Assembly (NCBI GenBank): GCA_949752735.1
Contig: OX457040.1
Span: 4,927,870 to 4,991,869 of the forward strand
Reading direction: 5' to 3'
Origin: Lumbricus terrestris
Lineage: Eukaryota; Annelida; Clitellata; Crassiclitellata; Lumbricidae
Length of the DNA: 64,000 nucleotides
Position numbers and translations under genes: made by a program. A model generated the notes under the pieces. That model did not search any database and had not been told where the DNA came from. It saw nothing but the letters and a program-made list of their open reading frames with translations. This document shows, piece by piece, positions 43,930-54,965 of this stretch. Positions within the stretch are counted from its first letter, which is position 1, and each line of letters opens with the position of its first letter.

Positions 43930-44232
43930 TTGTAATTGTAATTGTAATCGTCTATTTATATAGCGCCCCTTCAAGAGAACTTCTCAGAGGCGCTCCCGAC
44001 CTGACACCAAACCACAATCAAAGAGAATGATTTTCAAACGCTTTCGGAAAAGGGGCAAATAAAGACAAAAAAGTTCATTACGGAGACTAATAGGTAACTT
44101 ATTCCAGAAAGACGGACCGACCATGGCAAAGCTTCTGTGCAGCACTGTGGAAGATCGAGCCATATGGACAACCAGGTCAACATTCAATGCAACGTTTCGG
44201 CATCGAGTGGACCAGCTTGACGAGGTGGTCAT
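43930..44232 (-). pseudogene. LINE ORF2 C-terminal fragment with complete tail
   Basis: About 80 codons with VVHMARSSTVLHRSF, then AMVGPSFWNKLPI and the C-terminus, matching the family motif SVVGPxxWNGLP. After the stop, the tail GGGAGCGCCTCTGAGAAG ... GAAGGGGCGCTATATAAATAG is present, followed by an ATTACA microsatellite, all on the minus strand. It has no RT core. Confidence 0.8.
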
Positions 44233-44238
44233 GGGTCA

Positions 44239-44440
44239 CAATGAGGTTTCTAGGCGGCGATGAGCAATTCGATGAGCTCGCGCTTGGAAGTTACAATGTA
44301 GATATCTCTTTGAAATCTCAAATGCTACTTTATGCCACAGATTCTCAATTGGATTGAGATTTGGAGACTGGGCGGGCCAGTCCAGCGTTGTTTTTTCGTT
44401 ATGGTTTGAGGTTGACAGTGGCGTCTGCAATGCTCTGCAT
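44239..44440 (-). pseudogene. Tc1-type transposase C-terminal fragment
   Basis: The minus-strand frame holds TTLDWPAQSPNLNPIENLWH, the hallmark around the last catalytic acidic residue of Tc1/mariner DDE transposases (Tc1 form: LDWPAQSPDLNPIENLW), followed by about 40 residues of a plausible C-terminus. The N-terminal DNA-binding part is missing. It abuts the LINE fragment at 43,930-44,232. The upstream part of the domain is found next to it on the opposite strand (44,476-44,595). Confidence 0.85.
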
Positions 44441-44475
44441 ATCGTCGATGGAATGTTCAACGCAACCAAGTAGGC

Positions 44476-44595
44476 TACATCGGCATACTGCAGAAGGGCA
44501 TGGTGCCATTAGCTCAGCAACTATTCCCAGGCCAGTTCATCCTTCATTATGACCATGCACTATGCCATCGTGCCAAAATGGCCAGCCATCCCTGA
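44476..44595 (+). pseudogene. Tc1-type transposase middle fragment
   Basis: The plus-strand frame reads YIGILQKGMVPLAQQLFPG, then QFILHYDHALCHRAK and a stop. This resembles the Tc1 segment YxEILExxxLPxAxxxF ... FxLxxDNAPCHxAK around the second catalytic Asp. In a normal transposase it precedes LDWPAQSP on the same strand by about 30 residues; here it faces the other way. Confidence 0.65.
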
Positions 44596-44599
44596 AGGA

Positions 44600-45055
44600 G
44601 GGTCTGGCCAGACCGTGTTCATATTATTTGCTGCATAATTTTTTAGGAGTGATAGGCCTATTTTCTCAATTTTTTTATGACTTTGTTCCTCTATTGCTGA
44701 GCTACAATTGTCACATCTAAACGATCAAATCGATTTAGTTATATGGAATTTCTGAAGACAATACAGGGCTAGACTACTATGATGACAGCTTGGACAGTGA
44801 GAGCAACAATAAAGCATGTGAACATGAAGAGATGCCAATGCCTGAAGAACAACATTCAGATGTTTCCTATGATGAAAACAATGTGAAATTGAAGATGATG
44901 ATGAGACTGGATACGATAATGACGATAAGGATGACGAAATTGTTGATTCTGATGAAGCCGAGAAACCCGAGTACAATGTCATGTAAAGATCCGGATAATG
45001 CTTAGCAATTTTATCACTGCCAAGAAGACATGTTCTTTTGCACAATGTAGTAAAA
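44600..45055. other. No gene recognised
   Basis: GATGATGA-rich sequence around 44,870-44,950 gives a low-complexity acidic frame. No domain. Confidence 0.4.
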
Positions 45056-45057
45056 GA

Positions 45058-45222
45058 AAATTTGGCAGAGAGACAGAGGGACAGTGAGACAGAGAGAGAG
45101 AGAGACAGACAGAGAGAGACAGGCATACAGGCAGAGAGACAGACAGAGACAGAGACATTGGCAGAGGCAGAGAAACAGAGAGAGACATACAGACAGAGAC
45201 GGGGTCGGAGAGAGAGACAGTT
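45058..45222 (+). repeat. GAGACAGA-type purine-rich repeat
   Basis: Imperfect GACA/GAGA units on the plus strand. The open frames on both strands here (Arg/Glu/Gln-rich and Ser/Leu/Cys-rich) are compositional. Confidence 0.85.
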
Positions 45223-45383
45223 TGGTATCGTTGACAATGATCTTTCTTCTCTATGTCTGCAATGTCCTTGTTTATTTGACCATAGCCTTCATCGCCATGG
45301 CGACAATTAGTTCTATGTTACCTGCACATTGCACAATTTGCATCTATTATTATTAGAAGCTCATTAGGATTTTAAGGTCGTAG

Positions 45384-45910
45384 ATTATTATTTTTACACA
45401 GATTGTCACACAATTCTAATTTAAACTGTAACACTAAAAAGGGTTTGCAAATGTTCATTACAAATAATTCTGGTTTCAAACTTAATATTAAGAACTCTTT
45501 GAAGCTGTTCATAGGTTATTAATTTTACCCAGATTGTCACGCAATTCTAATTTAAACTGTAACACTAAAAAGGGTTTGCAAATGTTCATTACAAATAATT
45601 CTGGTTTCAAACTTAATATTAAGAACTCTTTGAAGCTGTTCATAGGTTATTAATTTTACCCAGATTGTCACGCAATTCTAATTTAAACTGTAACACTAAA
45701 AAGGGTTTGCAAATGTTCATTACAAATAATTCTGGTTTCAAACTTAATATTAAGAACTCTTTGAAGCTGTTCATAGGTTATTAATTTTACCCAGATTGTC
45801 GCGCAATTCTAATTTAAACTGTTACATTAAAAAGGGTTTGCAAAATGTTCATTAAAAATAATTCTGGTTTCAAAATTAATAGTAAGAACTCTTCGAAGCT
45901 GTTCATATCC
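45384..45910 (+). repeat. 131-bp tandem array, 4 units
   Basis: GGGTTTGCAAATGTTCATTA starts at 45,441, 45,572 and 45,703, with a variant at 45,834, a strict 131-bp period. The two middle units are nearly identical; the first and last have diverged, as expected for turnover by unequal exchange. No reading frame is conserved. Confidence 0.93.
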
Positions 45911-46744
45911 CCGATAATGCTTGAAAATAAATTTAAGTAATTTACAAAGAATATATAGTAAATTATTTATAATCAGCACCATTAAAATAATAATTGCGAT
46001 ATAATTACCATATATTCCCTGATGATGTGACAAGACAAGTTTTTCTATCTGCTTCCGATACTATTTTTATCAACACTTAATTATCACACAGTCACATTTC
46101 TGAGATACACCAACACAACCTAAAGATTGCATGCATTGTAAAAATGCGAGATTGAGTTGTTTAGAAAACGGTCGTTTATTGTACTGCATTTGACCTAAAA
46201 TTTTGTATCTATAAATTTTCAAATCGCCTCTCAGAGACTGCCATGTTATCTGACTGATTGACAATTTAGACACCTCTAAAAATGCATCAAAGCACGCTAT
46301 ATTAAAGAAAAATTAAACCACGGTTCAGTACTGTTGATAACGACTGCTCTCCACATAAATATAGGCTTAAGCTACCCACACATTGCGAACTCCACCACTA
46401 GTGTTGCTCTTTCAGTGCCAGTCCTGAACCTGAATATGGAGGGGGAGATGCTAATGATTTATTTTTATCACACAGTGACAAGAAGCCGATCAGAGTCGCT
46501 CCCAGTGCGAAATACCAAGCGAAAAAGTAGTTTGAGCTAATGACGAACATCGTGACCACGAATAAAAATGCTTCCATGGGTAAATCGGTCGCGCCGTAGT
46601 AAATTTATTTGGTATTCACGGACACATAAAACTATAAAACAATGATTTTTAAAAAATTACTTTTGCTGATCAAGAGTTGTGCCATGCTGCGCTTTTGGAA
46701 ATATGGAGGGGGACAGACACTGGCTATTATTATTTGAATCGTCT
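45911..46744. other. No gene recognised
   Basis: AT-rich. ACACCTCTAAAAATG at 46,270 is a variant of the recurrent word. Short random frames. Confidence 0.4.
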
Positions 46745-47335
46745 TTTACCTGCTTTGTGTCTTGGCCGCCATCTTGTTTTCCCATGCAAACGCTAAAAAT
46801 CAAGCTTCCTAACCACGATTTTCGTTCCCAGGACGGTCAGATTAGTCTATAAATGTATGTTTGCAAATGGCAACATGATTCGCTTCTAAAGTGTCATTTC
46901 CAGATTGCAAACCTGGTCCAATTGGCGGCCATCTTTCCATCGCCAAAATTAGACCACTTGATGTGGTCCGATTTCAGGTAACTTTTAGTATGTTCATCAC
47001 CAGACCTGAGACACCAGAAAATCATCATAAAACGCTTTCCTGCAATTTTTTGTTGCTATATTGACCCGACTATATTGCAAAGTACGAACAGGACCTGTGT
47101 TTAGCAAGGACGCTAACTTGCGTGCTTACCGCACTCCGCGAAGAATCTGTTTTTTAACCTTTTGACTTCGTGTTGAACAACAATATAATGTTATATGAAA
47201 TGTTCTGTGTCGCCTTCACTGCTTTGCATCATAGGTTCACTTGCGTATTTAGGGTTTGAGGCTTCCACTCCCTTACGAAATATATGGTTTTATTCAGTTT
47301 GAACAGTTTTTATCTGCAAAGTTTATGAAGCATTT
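46745..47335 (+). repeat. YY1-like dispersed repeat, uninterrupted copy
   Basis: Aligns to 23,440-24,680 without the piggyBac-type insertion. It carries GGCCGCCATCTTGTT (46,770) and TTGGCGGCCATCTTTCC (46,923). Ends near TTTATCTGCAAAGTTTATGAAG. Confidence 0.8.
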
Positions 47336-47429
47336 ATATCTGTGTGCTTATCATTTTTTAGGAGTCTAAATGCAGGTCTTTCAAAGTGGCGTGCGGGGCG
47401 CCATTCCCGTAGATTCAACTCAGAATTCA

Positions 47430-47720
47430 TGTAATGAATATCGAAAAACCTACTCAGAGGCGTTCCAAGTCTAGCCACAGCCAAAAAAGGTAACACTTGA
47501 GTCACTTGTAAAACGGGTCGATTTTAGCCTATGTATCCATCCCAAAGCTGATCGAAGGCCATTCCACAATCCAGATGGCGAGACCGACATTAGAAAAGAC
47601 TCGACCCTGTCTGATAGAAGTGCGAGCTCGCCGAGCCACCCCCTCTTGACGAAGAACGAAGAATTCGACGGGTTTCGAGGTCAGAAACAGGTCAACAAAG
47701 ATGAGACCGTAACAAGCAAC
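47430..47720 (-). pseudogene. LINE ORF2 C-terminal remnant
   Basis: On the minus strand, RTSIRQGRVFSNVGLAIWNG is a decayed RSFSVVGPxxWNGLP region, followed by GGAACGCCTCTGAGTAGG, the family tail. Frames are broken. Confidence 0.6.
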
Positions 47721-47959
47721 GCGGTTGATGTCACCCTACATACTAAATCTAGCACCAGCTTCAATGCGCACACCGTATTTTGTAAGTCTAATTAGGTATG
47801 AGCGAAATTTATAGAGCTTTCGAATTGGGTCGCTATCTACTTAGCTGCAGTGTTTAGTGCTGTTGCATAGATTAGTGGCGTTTGATTTCCGACATTTTCT
47901 GTTGACGTCTGTAGATTCAAATTGTATTTTATTTTTCTTTCCTCTGAAACCGATTAGGG

Positions 47960-48215
47960 TCTGTTTAACGACGTTGTGTCACATCAAAGGCAATTTTGCG
48001 TCGCCCTCCTTTTATCCGAAGGCCTGGGACTGGCACCTCTAGAATTCAGCCATTGGTATCTGTATATAGTTTACTTTTCAGTTTTGACGTTTTCTACATC
48101 CTTTGAAATTGATTCCACTGATATCCATGTTGGTCATACAAATAATATACTATTATATGAGGCAGAGTAGAAGTATGTAAATGAATATGACATCATTATA
48201 AAGGTGTGTATTTAA
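47960..48215 (+). repeat. Dispersed repeat related to the palindromic MITE
   Basis: ATCAAAGGCAATTTTGCGTCG and GGGACTGGCACCTCTAGAA match 57,810-57,900. About 140 bp further on, both copies carry ATTATAAAGGTGTGT or ATTTTAAAGGTGTGT followed by an AGCTTTTA-type block (48,195 and 57,988), so the family is at least 230 bp long. Confidence 0.6.
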
Positions 48216-48299
48216 CAGCTTTTAAATACGTTGCTTATTGCTTGACCGTTGGTTCTTTAATTCATTATTTCATTTAAAGAATTTATATGACGTACCTTA

Positions 48300-48460
48300 A
48301 GAAAGCCCACCCAAAGACGCTCCTAGTCACACCAAGATGATGCGACTCGGTTCCATGGAGTCTGTACATTACTTAAGAGTAGTTTACAAGCATAATATCC
48401 ACCGGGAAATTATTCCACGATAGATGGACCAACAACAGAGAGAACTCGACGCTGACAACT
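48300..48460 (-). pseudogene. LINE C-terminal remnant
   Basis: On the minus strand, a decayed LSVVGPSI segment, a TACTCTTAAGTAATG tail region and a GACTAGGAGCGTC block in place of GGGAGCGCC. Heavily mutated. Confidence 0.4.
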
Positions 48461-48744
48461 ATAATACTATAATTGTAGTGAAGCTGAGACGTGAGTGATG
48501 TGTGGGCCACGATTGAGGAATATGCAGACATTTTGAAGCTGTGTACTTTAAAATATGAACAAATAGTTTGATACTCTGACAAGCAGTCAGGCAGGCAGAA
48601 AGACAAACAGGCAGACAGACAGACCGAGTGACTGACTGATTTGTTGGTCATTCAATTGATTGCTTTATGTGGGGCCACGTCTACTTTCCGAGCAAAATAG
48701 CTGGTCGAAAAAAAGAAATTTCTAAATGGGGGGGGGGGGCATGG

Positions 48745-49037
<293 letters not shown>

Positions 49038-49981
49038 CCCTTTCTTCTATTTAACAGTCGACTCTATTTCTTTGGAAAAAGCGTCCTAATTTTTCCTCGT
49101 ATGATGTTTTCAATTTCATCATCATCACAGTTACTGTAGGAAACAACACCAAACTCCCATGGAAGCTCACTATTTTGAGTTGAGAATTAAACACCCCAAA
49201 AACGTTTTATTTTACTGGTATACAATTATGATCCGCATCAAATTTAGTAATTTTAAGTGTCTTTGGTTCCCATATTCTTCAAGCATCCATGTCTCTTTGC
49301 AGGCATCGCCGTGTCATTAGAATATGCTTTGTGTCGTCCATCTATTCTTCTCTAATCAAGGTAATGACTGACGTCTGCCTAACGAAAAACAGTTTGCTTT
49401 AAGACACATTTGATGTTAACAATTAACTCTGAAACAATTGAAACGCTCCTGAAAACGGTTAAGAAATGTTCATTGACACGATTCAACTCAGAAATCATCG
49501 ACTGAAAATCGTAGCCAACTAATCCTGGTTCTTACGCTGAGTAACAGGGTAGATCTTATTGCCGTGGACTGTCGAGAGTTACGATCGCCTCTGTTGCGAT
49601 AGTATACGTTCCAATTTCCAAAGCTAACCAATTATAGCGAAAGCGAATAGCAAATGCATAGACTGCTGGCGTGAAAATCGGTTTGCGATCCATAATCTGT
49701 CAGTCTGTTTTCCGAATAGGTATTGAGTTGACGGAAATATCCGTAGCTGCAACGAGATGTCGTTAAACACTTTACGGTTATAACACGTGTAAACTGTAAA
49801 CTTTGGCATCGAAACCTTTTTATAAATCTGTCATCTGACTTTTGATGGATTTGTTTTGAATTGACAAAAAAGTGATTTAAACGATGTTGTTTGTGTCCAG
49901 CTGATTATGCATAGCCATTGAAATCTTCAGTCGGAAAATGAAACTATTATAGGTATAAAAAGCGTCCTAGAATACGATCAA
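49038..49981 (+). repeat. 940-bp dispersed repeat, copy 2
   Basis: Near-identical to 17,659-18,599, with a small extra CGCCTCTGT-type segment near 49,585. The right edge is again after TACGATCAA. Confidence 0.85.
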
Positions 49982-50519
49982 GAGCAAGGTACTATAGATA
50001 GATCGATGAATTGAAAAATATATAATATACAGCGGAGTGAAGTCAGTTATAATAGGTTCCAATAATATTTTAACCGCAGTTTATAAGTTGAGCGACTAGC
50101 ATGGTCGAATGTACTGCTGATACGGATAGGATTCTTTAAACTGAATTTAACTGACTAGTAGACATGCAAAGGTTGGTGGCGAAGGAAGACTGTGTTGACT
50201 TTGGATGGGTAGCGGGATCCGTTCATCTGCTCTTCGTACACGTGTGTTTCAAATTGCCCTAAACACCGTTGTCTGGCCATCTGTCCCATACATATACATG
50301 AAAATTAATTGCCAAATTTATGTTTTCCAGCCGATGCTTTTTTGAGTTTAATAGGTCTACCATTGACGAATTTAGATGAAATCAGATATTATAACATCAC
50401 ATTTTCGCTATTTAAAGGTGTGCAAACAGTAAAATGCAATGGCTCTAAATTTGATTCCAATAGAATGGTCTTTCATCAACAAGACTTAGTATTCTTCCAA
50501 TACTATTAAGAATGCATTT
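49982..50519. other. No gene recognised
   Basis: Begins with GAGCAAGGTAC, a scrap shared with the start of the short structured retroposon. TTTAAAGGTGTGCAAAC is at 50,413. No domain in the short frames. Confidence 0.4.
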
Positions 50520-50690
50520 ATTTAAGAATTTATATGGCGCCCCTTAAATTAAAATTGTCAAAGTCGCTCATGACTTTAGCGCGTCATTGTAAATCGTAAA
50601 GAGCAGTCATAAGTTTATCGAGGAAAAATTCATGGCGCAGACACATCGGTAAGGAAAGACTTTTTCCAGATCCCTGGGCGCACCACTGGA
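50520..50690 (-). pseudogene. LINE C-terminal remnant and tail
   Basis: On the minus strand GGGGCGCCATATAAATTC with an AATAAATGC-like end is a decayed family tail. Upstream codons are too damaged to align confidently. Confidence 0.5.
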
Positions 50691-50752
50691 GAATCTTATT
50701 TGCACTTAGCTAACGAATTCATGTCGCCTACGCCTGGCCATCATACAACGTG

Positions 50753-50979
50753 GGGCGCGGTGGTGTAGTGGTGGCGTCGTTGCCTTGAAGCCGGAAGGTT
50801 CGAGGTTCGAATCCACCTCGCCGCGTAGGGACCTTGGCAAGTCTTTCGCTCACAATTGCTCAGCGCTTCGGCGTGAAACTCCGATGCAGTGTCCGCTCTG
50901 CATTCGGGAGCGCCTCTGAGTAGAGAGAGCTTGAAGGGGCGCTATAACAAGTGCACATACAAACAAACAAACAAACAAT
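50753..50979 (+). mobile_element. tRNA-derived SINE with LINE-type tail, well preserved
   Basis: A box TGGTGTAGTGG (50,761-50,771) and B box GGTTCGAATC (50,804-50,813), 43 nt apart. The CORE-like GACCTTGGCAAGT follows, then GCTCAGCGCTTCGGCGTG and AAACTCCGATGCAGTGTCCG. The tail CGGGAGCGCCTCTGAGTAG ... TGAAGGGGCGCTATAAC matches the LINE tails, and a CAAA microsatellite ends it. 227 bp. No obvious target duplication was found. Confidence 0.9.
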
Positions 50980-51408
50980 GCTTAGTTGGATATGCGCTTA
51001 AAAACTAGGAAAGTCTTTCAAAGTCAGTTTATAAAGTTAAACTTTCGCATTATTATATTTTAATATCCCTTCGTTCTTGCTAGACATACACCGAGGCCGC
51101 CATATCATTGAGGTTAGCCGTGCTTTGCCAACTACTCGATTTGATGCTAGAGAATAAGTTTGAACGCGGATTAGCAATGGCAGTTTTGGCTAGCAAAGCT
51201 GTGCAGTTACAAAGATAATTGGAGTAACCCTCCTACTTCATCAACGCCCTGGACTAACACATCCTGGGTCACAAACTTCGGCGCAGTTAAGGCTAACTAG
51301 ATTTCATCCAAAATTGCATAGATCGATCCATAGAGATCGTGTTGATGCACTTTGCTGGCTGTTATCCCATGAAGCGACTTCTACCCCTTTTCCACCATGC
51401 AGTTGTTG
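50980..51408. other. No gene recognised
   Basis: Spacer between the SINE and the hAT-like insertion; short frames only. Confidence 0.4.
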
Positions 51409-51824
51409 ATCTCCTACAGGGGCGGATCCAGGGGGGCCAATCCGGCCATGCCCCCCCATTTCAAATCTCCATGGGACGTGGCCCCATCCCATCCATGGTC
51501 GCCCAGCAAATTTTTCGCAGGGTTTCAGTCATGGCCAGGAGGATTAATATATAAATGTAATCAAAACCTATATTAAATATAATATATAAATGTAATTAAA
51601 ATCTAATCTAAGCCTCTCACACAACTGCATTGTCTTGATATAAAGCAATTTGTTTGCCATTAATAACAGCTAATAGAGCAATATTGCATGCTCTATGAAA
51701 TAGCCCTACAATAACTATTATTCACTATTATTATTTATGGAGAAAGTCTCTGGATATCATATGGCCCTAAGTCAGGCATAACATACATCCATAACACAGC
51801 CATAAATCATGGATATATAATACA

Positions 51825-51828
<4 letters not shown>

Positions 51829-51879
<51 letters not shown>
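51829..51879. repeat. TA dinucleotide microsatellite
   Basis: An almost uninterrupted run of about 25 TA units inside the hAT-like element. Confidence 0.95.
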
Positions 51880-51882
<3 letters not shown>

Positions 51883-52034
51883 GTCTACCAAACAACATTT
51901 GCAATGCAACTTTGTCAACCAACTGTCCACTGTCAGTGTGTGCCTTCACTTCAATCATGGACTAAAATGACTTGTAAACGTCTCACACAATTGCATTGTG
52001 AAATAAAAACATTGAAATCCACTTTCATGAACAA

Positions 52035-53405
52035 TTTTAATTATTGTATTGTATTGTATTGTATTTAAACATTTATAAAGCGCCTCTAGTAGGGTAAACC
52101 GTTCAGAGGCGCTCCCAGTGCGCAAGGCCCCGTGAGAAGAAGCAGGTTTTGAGAAGAGACAGAGCAGAGGAGAGACTGACAGACAGAAGAGTTGAGCGAA
52201 CAGAAGGAGACAGAGAATTCCAGAGAGAAGGACCAATTGAGACAAAAGATCGAGACTGAGCCATAGCAGTTCTAGACCGGGGAACCAATAGGTCAAGTCT
52301 GTTGGATGAGCGAAGTGGACGGTGGGAGGAAGCTGAGTGAGGACGAAGTAAGGTTTTAGTCAGATATTTTGGGGCAAGACCCCGTTGAGACTTTAGGATC
52401 AGAGTGAGGATCTTGAACTGTGTGCGAGCACGTAGAGGAAGCCAATGAAGTTCATCAAACATAAAGGTAGAGATGTGAGAGTACTTGGGAAGGCGGGCAA
52501 TTAATCTAGCAGCTGAGTTGAGAACTGACTGAATCGGTGAAAGACGAACTTTAGGAAGACCAATGAGAAGAGAATTGCAATAGTCAATACGAGAACATAT
52601 GAAAGCATGAACTAAGGTAGTGAAGATGGAGGAGGAGACAGAGCGACGAATGACTCTGAGACGTCTTAAGTGAAAATATGATGAGCGTGTCAGATTGGAA
52701 ATATGCTCAGTAAAGGTAAGTGAGCTATCAAGTACTACACCCAGATCCCGCACACTTGAAGAGAAGGAAAACAATGGGAATTTTGCAGAGAGAAGAATAA
52801 GATCAAGCTTATGGAGCTGCTGAGGAGTACCTAACCAGATAAATTGAGTCTTTGAAGTATTAAGAGAAAGGCGATTAGAAGACATCCATGAGTGGAGATG
52901 ATTAGTGAGAGATTCAATAAACCCAACTAGAAGCAGCTGGGAAGAAGGGGGACCATGGACAAATGCCTGGACATCATCAGCAAAGAGATGGCCAGCAGCA
53001 CTACAGATCGGAAAAAGAGAAGAAATGTCAGCCGTGTAAAGAATAAATAGGAGAAGCCCAAGAACTGAACCTTGAGGAACACCCAGATTAACATGAACCC
53101 ATTGGGTTCGAGAGTCACCAGATATAATCATTTGGGTTCTTTCAGAGAGGTACGACTGAAACCAAGATAATGGGAGGCCCTTAACACCATAGGAGGTCTC
53201 AAGACGCTTGAGAAGGATATCATGATCAACCATATCAAAGGCTGAAGAGACATCATAGAGAGCCAAAAGGGTGAGCTCAGACCTATCAACAGCAGAATAG
53301 ATTTCAGATAATAGAGAAAGGAGAGCAGTCTCAGTGGAATGGTGGGCCCTAAAACCAGACTGATTTGGAGGAAGGAGACCAGATTGCTCAAGGTAGGGTA
53401 GAAAC
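52035..53405 (-). pseudogene. 5'-truncated LINE with RT domain and complete 3' end
   Basis: About 430 in-frame residues on the minus strand, from LEQSGLLPPNQSGFRAHHST through VSSAFD, GVPQGSVLG and catalytic FADD, then SFVSIGPSLWNSLSP to a stop at 52,103. The family tail follows (GGGAGCGCCTCTGAACGG ... GAGGCGCTTTATAAATG) with an AATAC microsatellite. The endonuclease and the first RT blocks are absent. About 13 codons before 53,405 are flanking DNA read in frame. It belongs to the second LINE family, the likely helper of the SINEs. The frame being intact suggests a fairly young insertion. Confidence 0.9.
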
Positions 53406-53582
53406 TGCAATAATATATATAACATAATTTTTTGAATTTCCACACTGCTATGGTAGCTTTTTAGGATGTCATTTTAGCGACAGAGTATAGGAGACTCATC
53501 GTGGAGAGACAAACAGACATAGACAGATTTTTGGATCAACTAATCTAAACACTACAGACCTTCAATTTTATACATCAGGTGT

Positions 53583-54965
53583 CAAGACCGTAGCTTGGGG
53601 GATGTTTTGGGTGTTTGAACACCCCCAATATGGAAAATGCAAAATAAATTAATTTAATGCATTTACGAGCACATGATGTAATATGCATGAAATTAAACAA
53701 TGAAAACACAAACGGAAAGGAAAAATGGTAAAAAATAATTAACTAATGGGTCATATTTTAAAAAATTTGGTCGATGACTAAAAAAATCAGTTTTTGGGAA
53801 CGGAAATTCAACACCTTTTTTAAGATTTTGGACGATGACTAAAAAGAAGATTTCGGACGGATGTGTTGAACACCTTTTTTAAGATTTCGCACGGAAGACT
53901 AAAATGACATCAGTTTTTTAGAAGGATAATTGAACACCCTTTTTGAAGATTTCGCACGGATGACTAAAAGAAATTCAGTTTTTAAGAAGGAAAATTGAAC
54001 GCCTTTTTTGAATATTTAGGACGGATGACTAAAAAAGTCATTTTTGGGGAAGAAAATTGAACACCTTTTATAAGATTTCGCACGGAAGACTAAAGGAAGT
54101 TGATATTACTGGATCAGTATCTTGCTCTAAAGTGCTGTAATATGCCGAGCAAATTTCTGTTCAGGGTAACGGCCTCTGTTGTCATAGACCCTGGTCAAAT
54201 CGGATCCATCCACTAAAGGAAGTCATCAGTTTTTTCGGAAGGGAAATTAAGCACTTTTTTAAGATTTCGGACGAATGAGTAAACAAAAAGTCTTTAGTTT
54301 TTTGGGAAGAAATTAAACACCTTTTTTGAAGGATTCGGACGGATGACTGAACAAAGTCATCAGTTTTTTGGGAAGGGAATTTGAACACCTTTTTTTGAAC
54401 ATTTGGGACGTATGACTAAAAAGTCATTTCTTGAGAGAAGAAAATTGAACACCTTTTATAAGATTTCGCACGGAAGACAAAATTAAAGTCATCCGTTTTT
54501 TCAGAAGGAAAATTAAACACCATTTTTTGAAGAATTTGGACGAATGACTAAACAAAGACATCAGTGTTTCTAGGAGGGAAATTTAACACCTTTTTTACTG
54601 TTTCTGTTGGATGACTAAAAAATGTCATTTGCTTTTTGGGAAGAAAATTGAACACCTTTTTTAAAGATCTTGCACGGCAGCCTAATAGAAGTCATCATTT
54701 TTTTTAGAATGAACACCTCTTTTTAGATTTCGGATGGATGACTAAACAAAGTCATCAGTTTTTTAGAAGGGAAATTGAACACCCTTTTGAAGTTTAGGAA
54801 ATAGGGATAAGCTGATACTAGTGCAAAAAATCAGCTCATGTTATATAATTACACATAAGTCGGAAGTTATTCACTATAACCCAGTACAAAAAATGGTGTT
54901 CAATTTTCCTTCTAAAAAACTGATTTCTTCTTTTTGTCTTCCGCCCGAATTCTTCAAAAAAGGCT
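53583..54965. mobile_element. Expanded relative of the 669-bp hAT-like MITE
   Basis: The left end CAAGACCGTAGCTTGG and the next ~170 bp match the element at 31,600. The interior is a long run of about 60-bp units with GAACACCTTTTTTGAAG, GGATGACTAAA and AGTCATCAGTTTTTT blocks, more than at 31,600. One unit at 54,893-54,965 is inverted. I could not find the right terminus, so the element is incomplete or rearranged. Confidence 0.75.
54101..54211 (+). mobile_element. Short structured retroposon, copy 3, with 12-bp target duplication
   Basis: ACTAAAGGAAGT flanks it perfectly (54,089-54,100 and 54,212-54,223). The body CTTGCTCTAAAGTGCTGTAA ... GTCATAGACCCTGGTCAAAT ends in GGATCCATCC. A 12-bp duplication and variable 5' ends among the three copies fit target-primed reverse transcription. 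Confidence 0.78.

Noticed and set aside
45038..45356. Arg/Glu/Gln-rich frames and the Ser/Leu/Cys-rich frames opposite
   Set aside because: They translate GACAGA repeats and are not supported by a domain or flanking coding sequence.
45384..45910. CRISPR-like array
   Set aside because: The units are contiguous 131-bp tandem repeats without short repeats and unique spacers, and the setting is eukaryotic.
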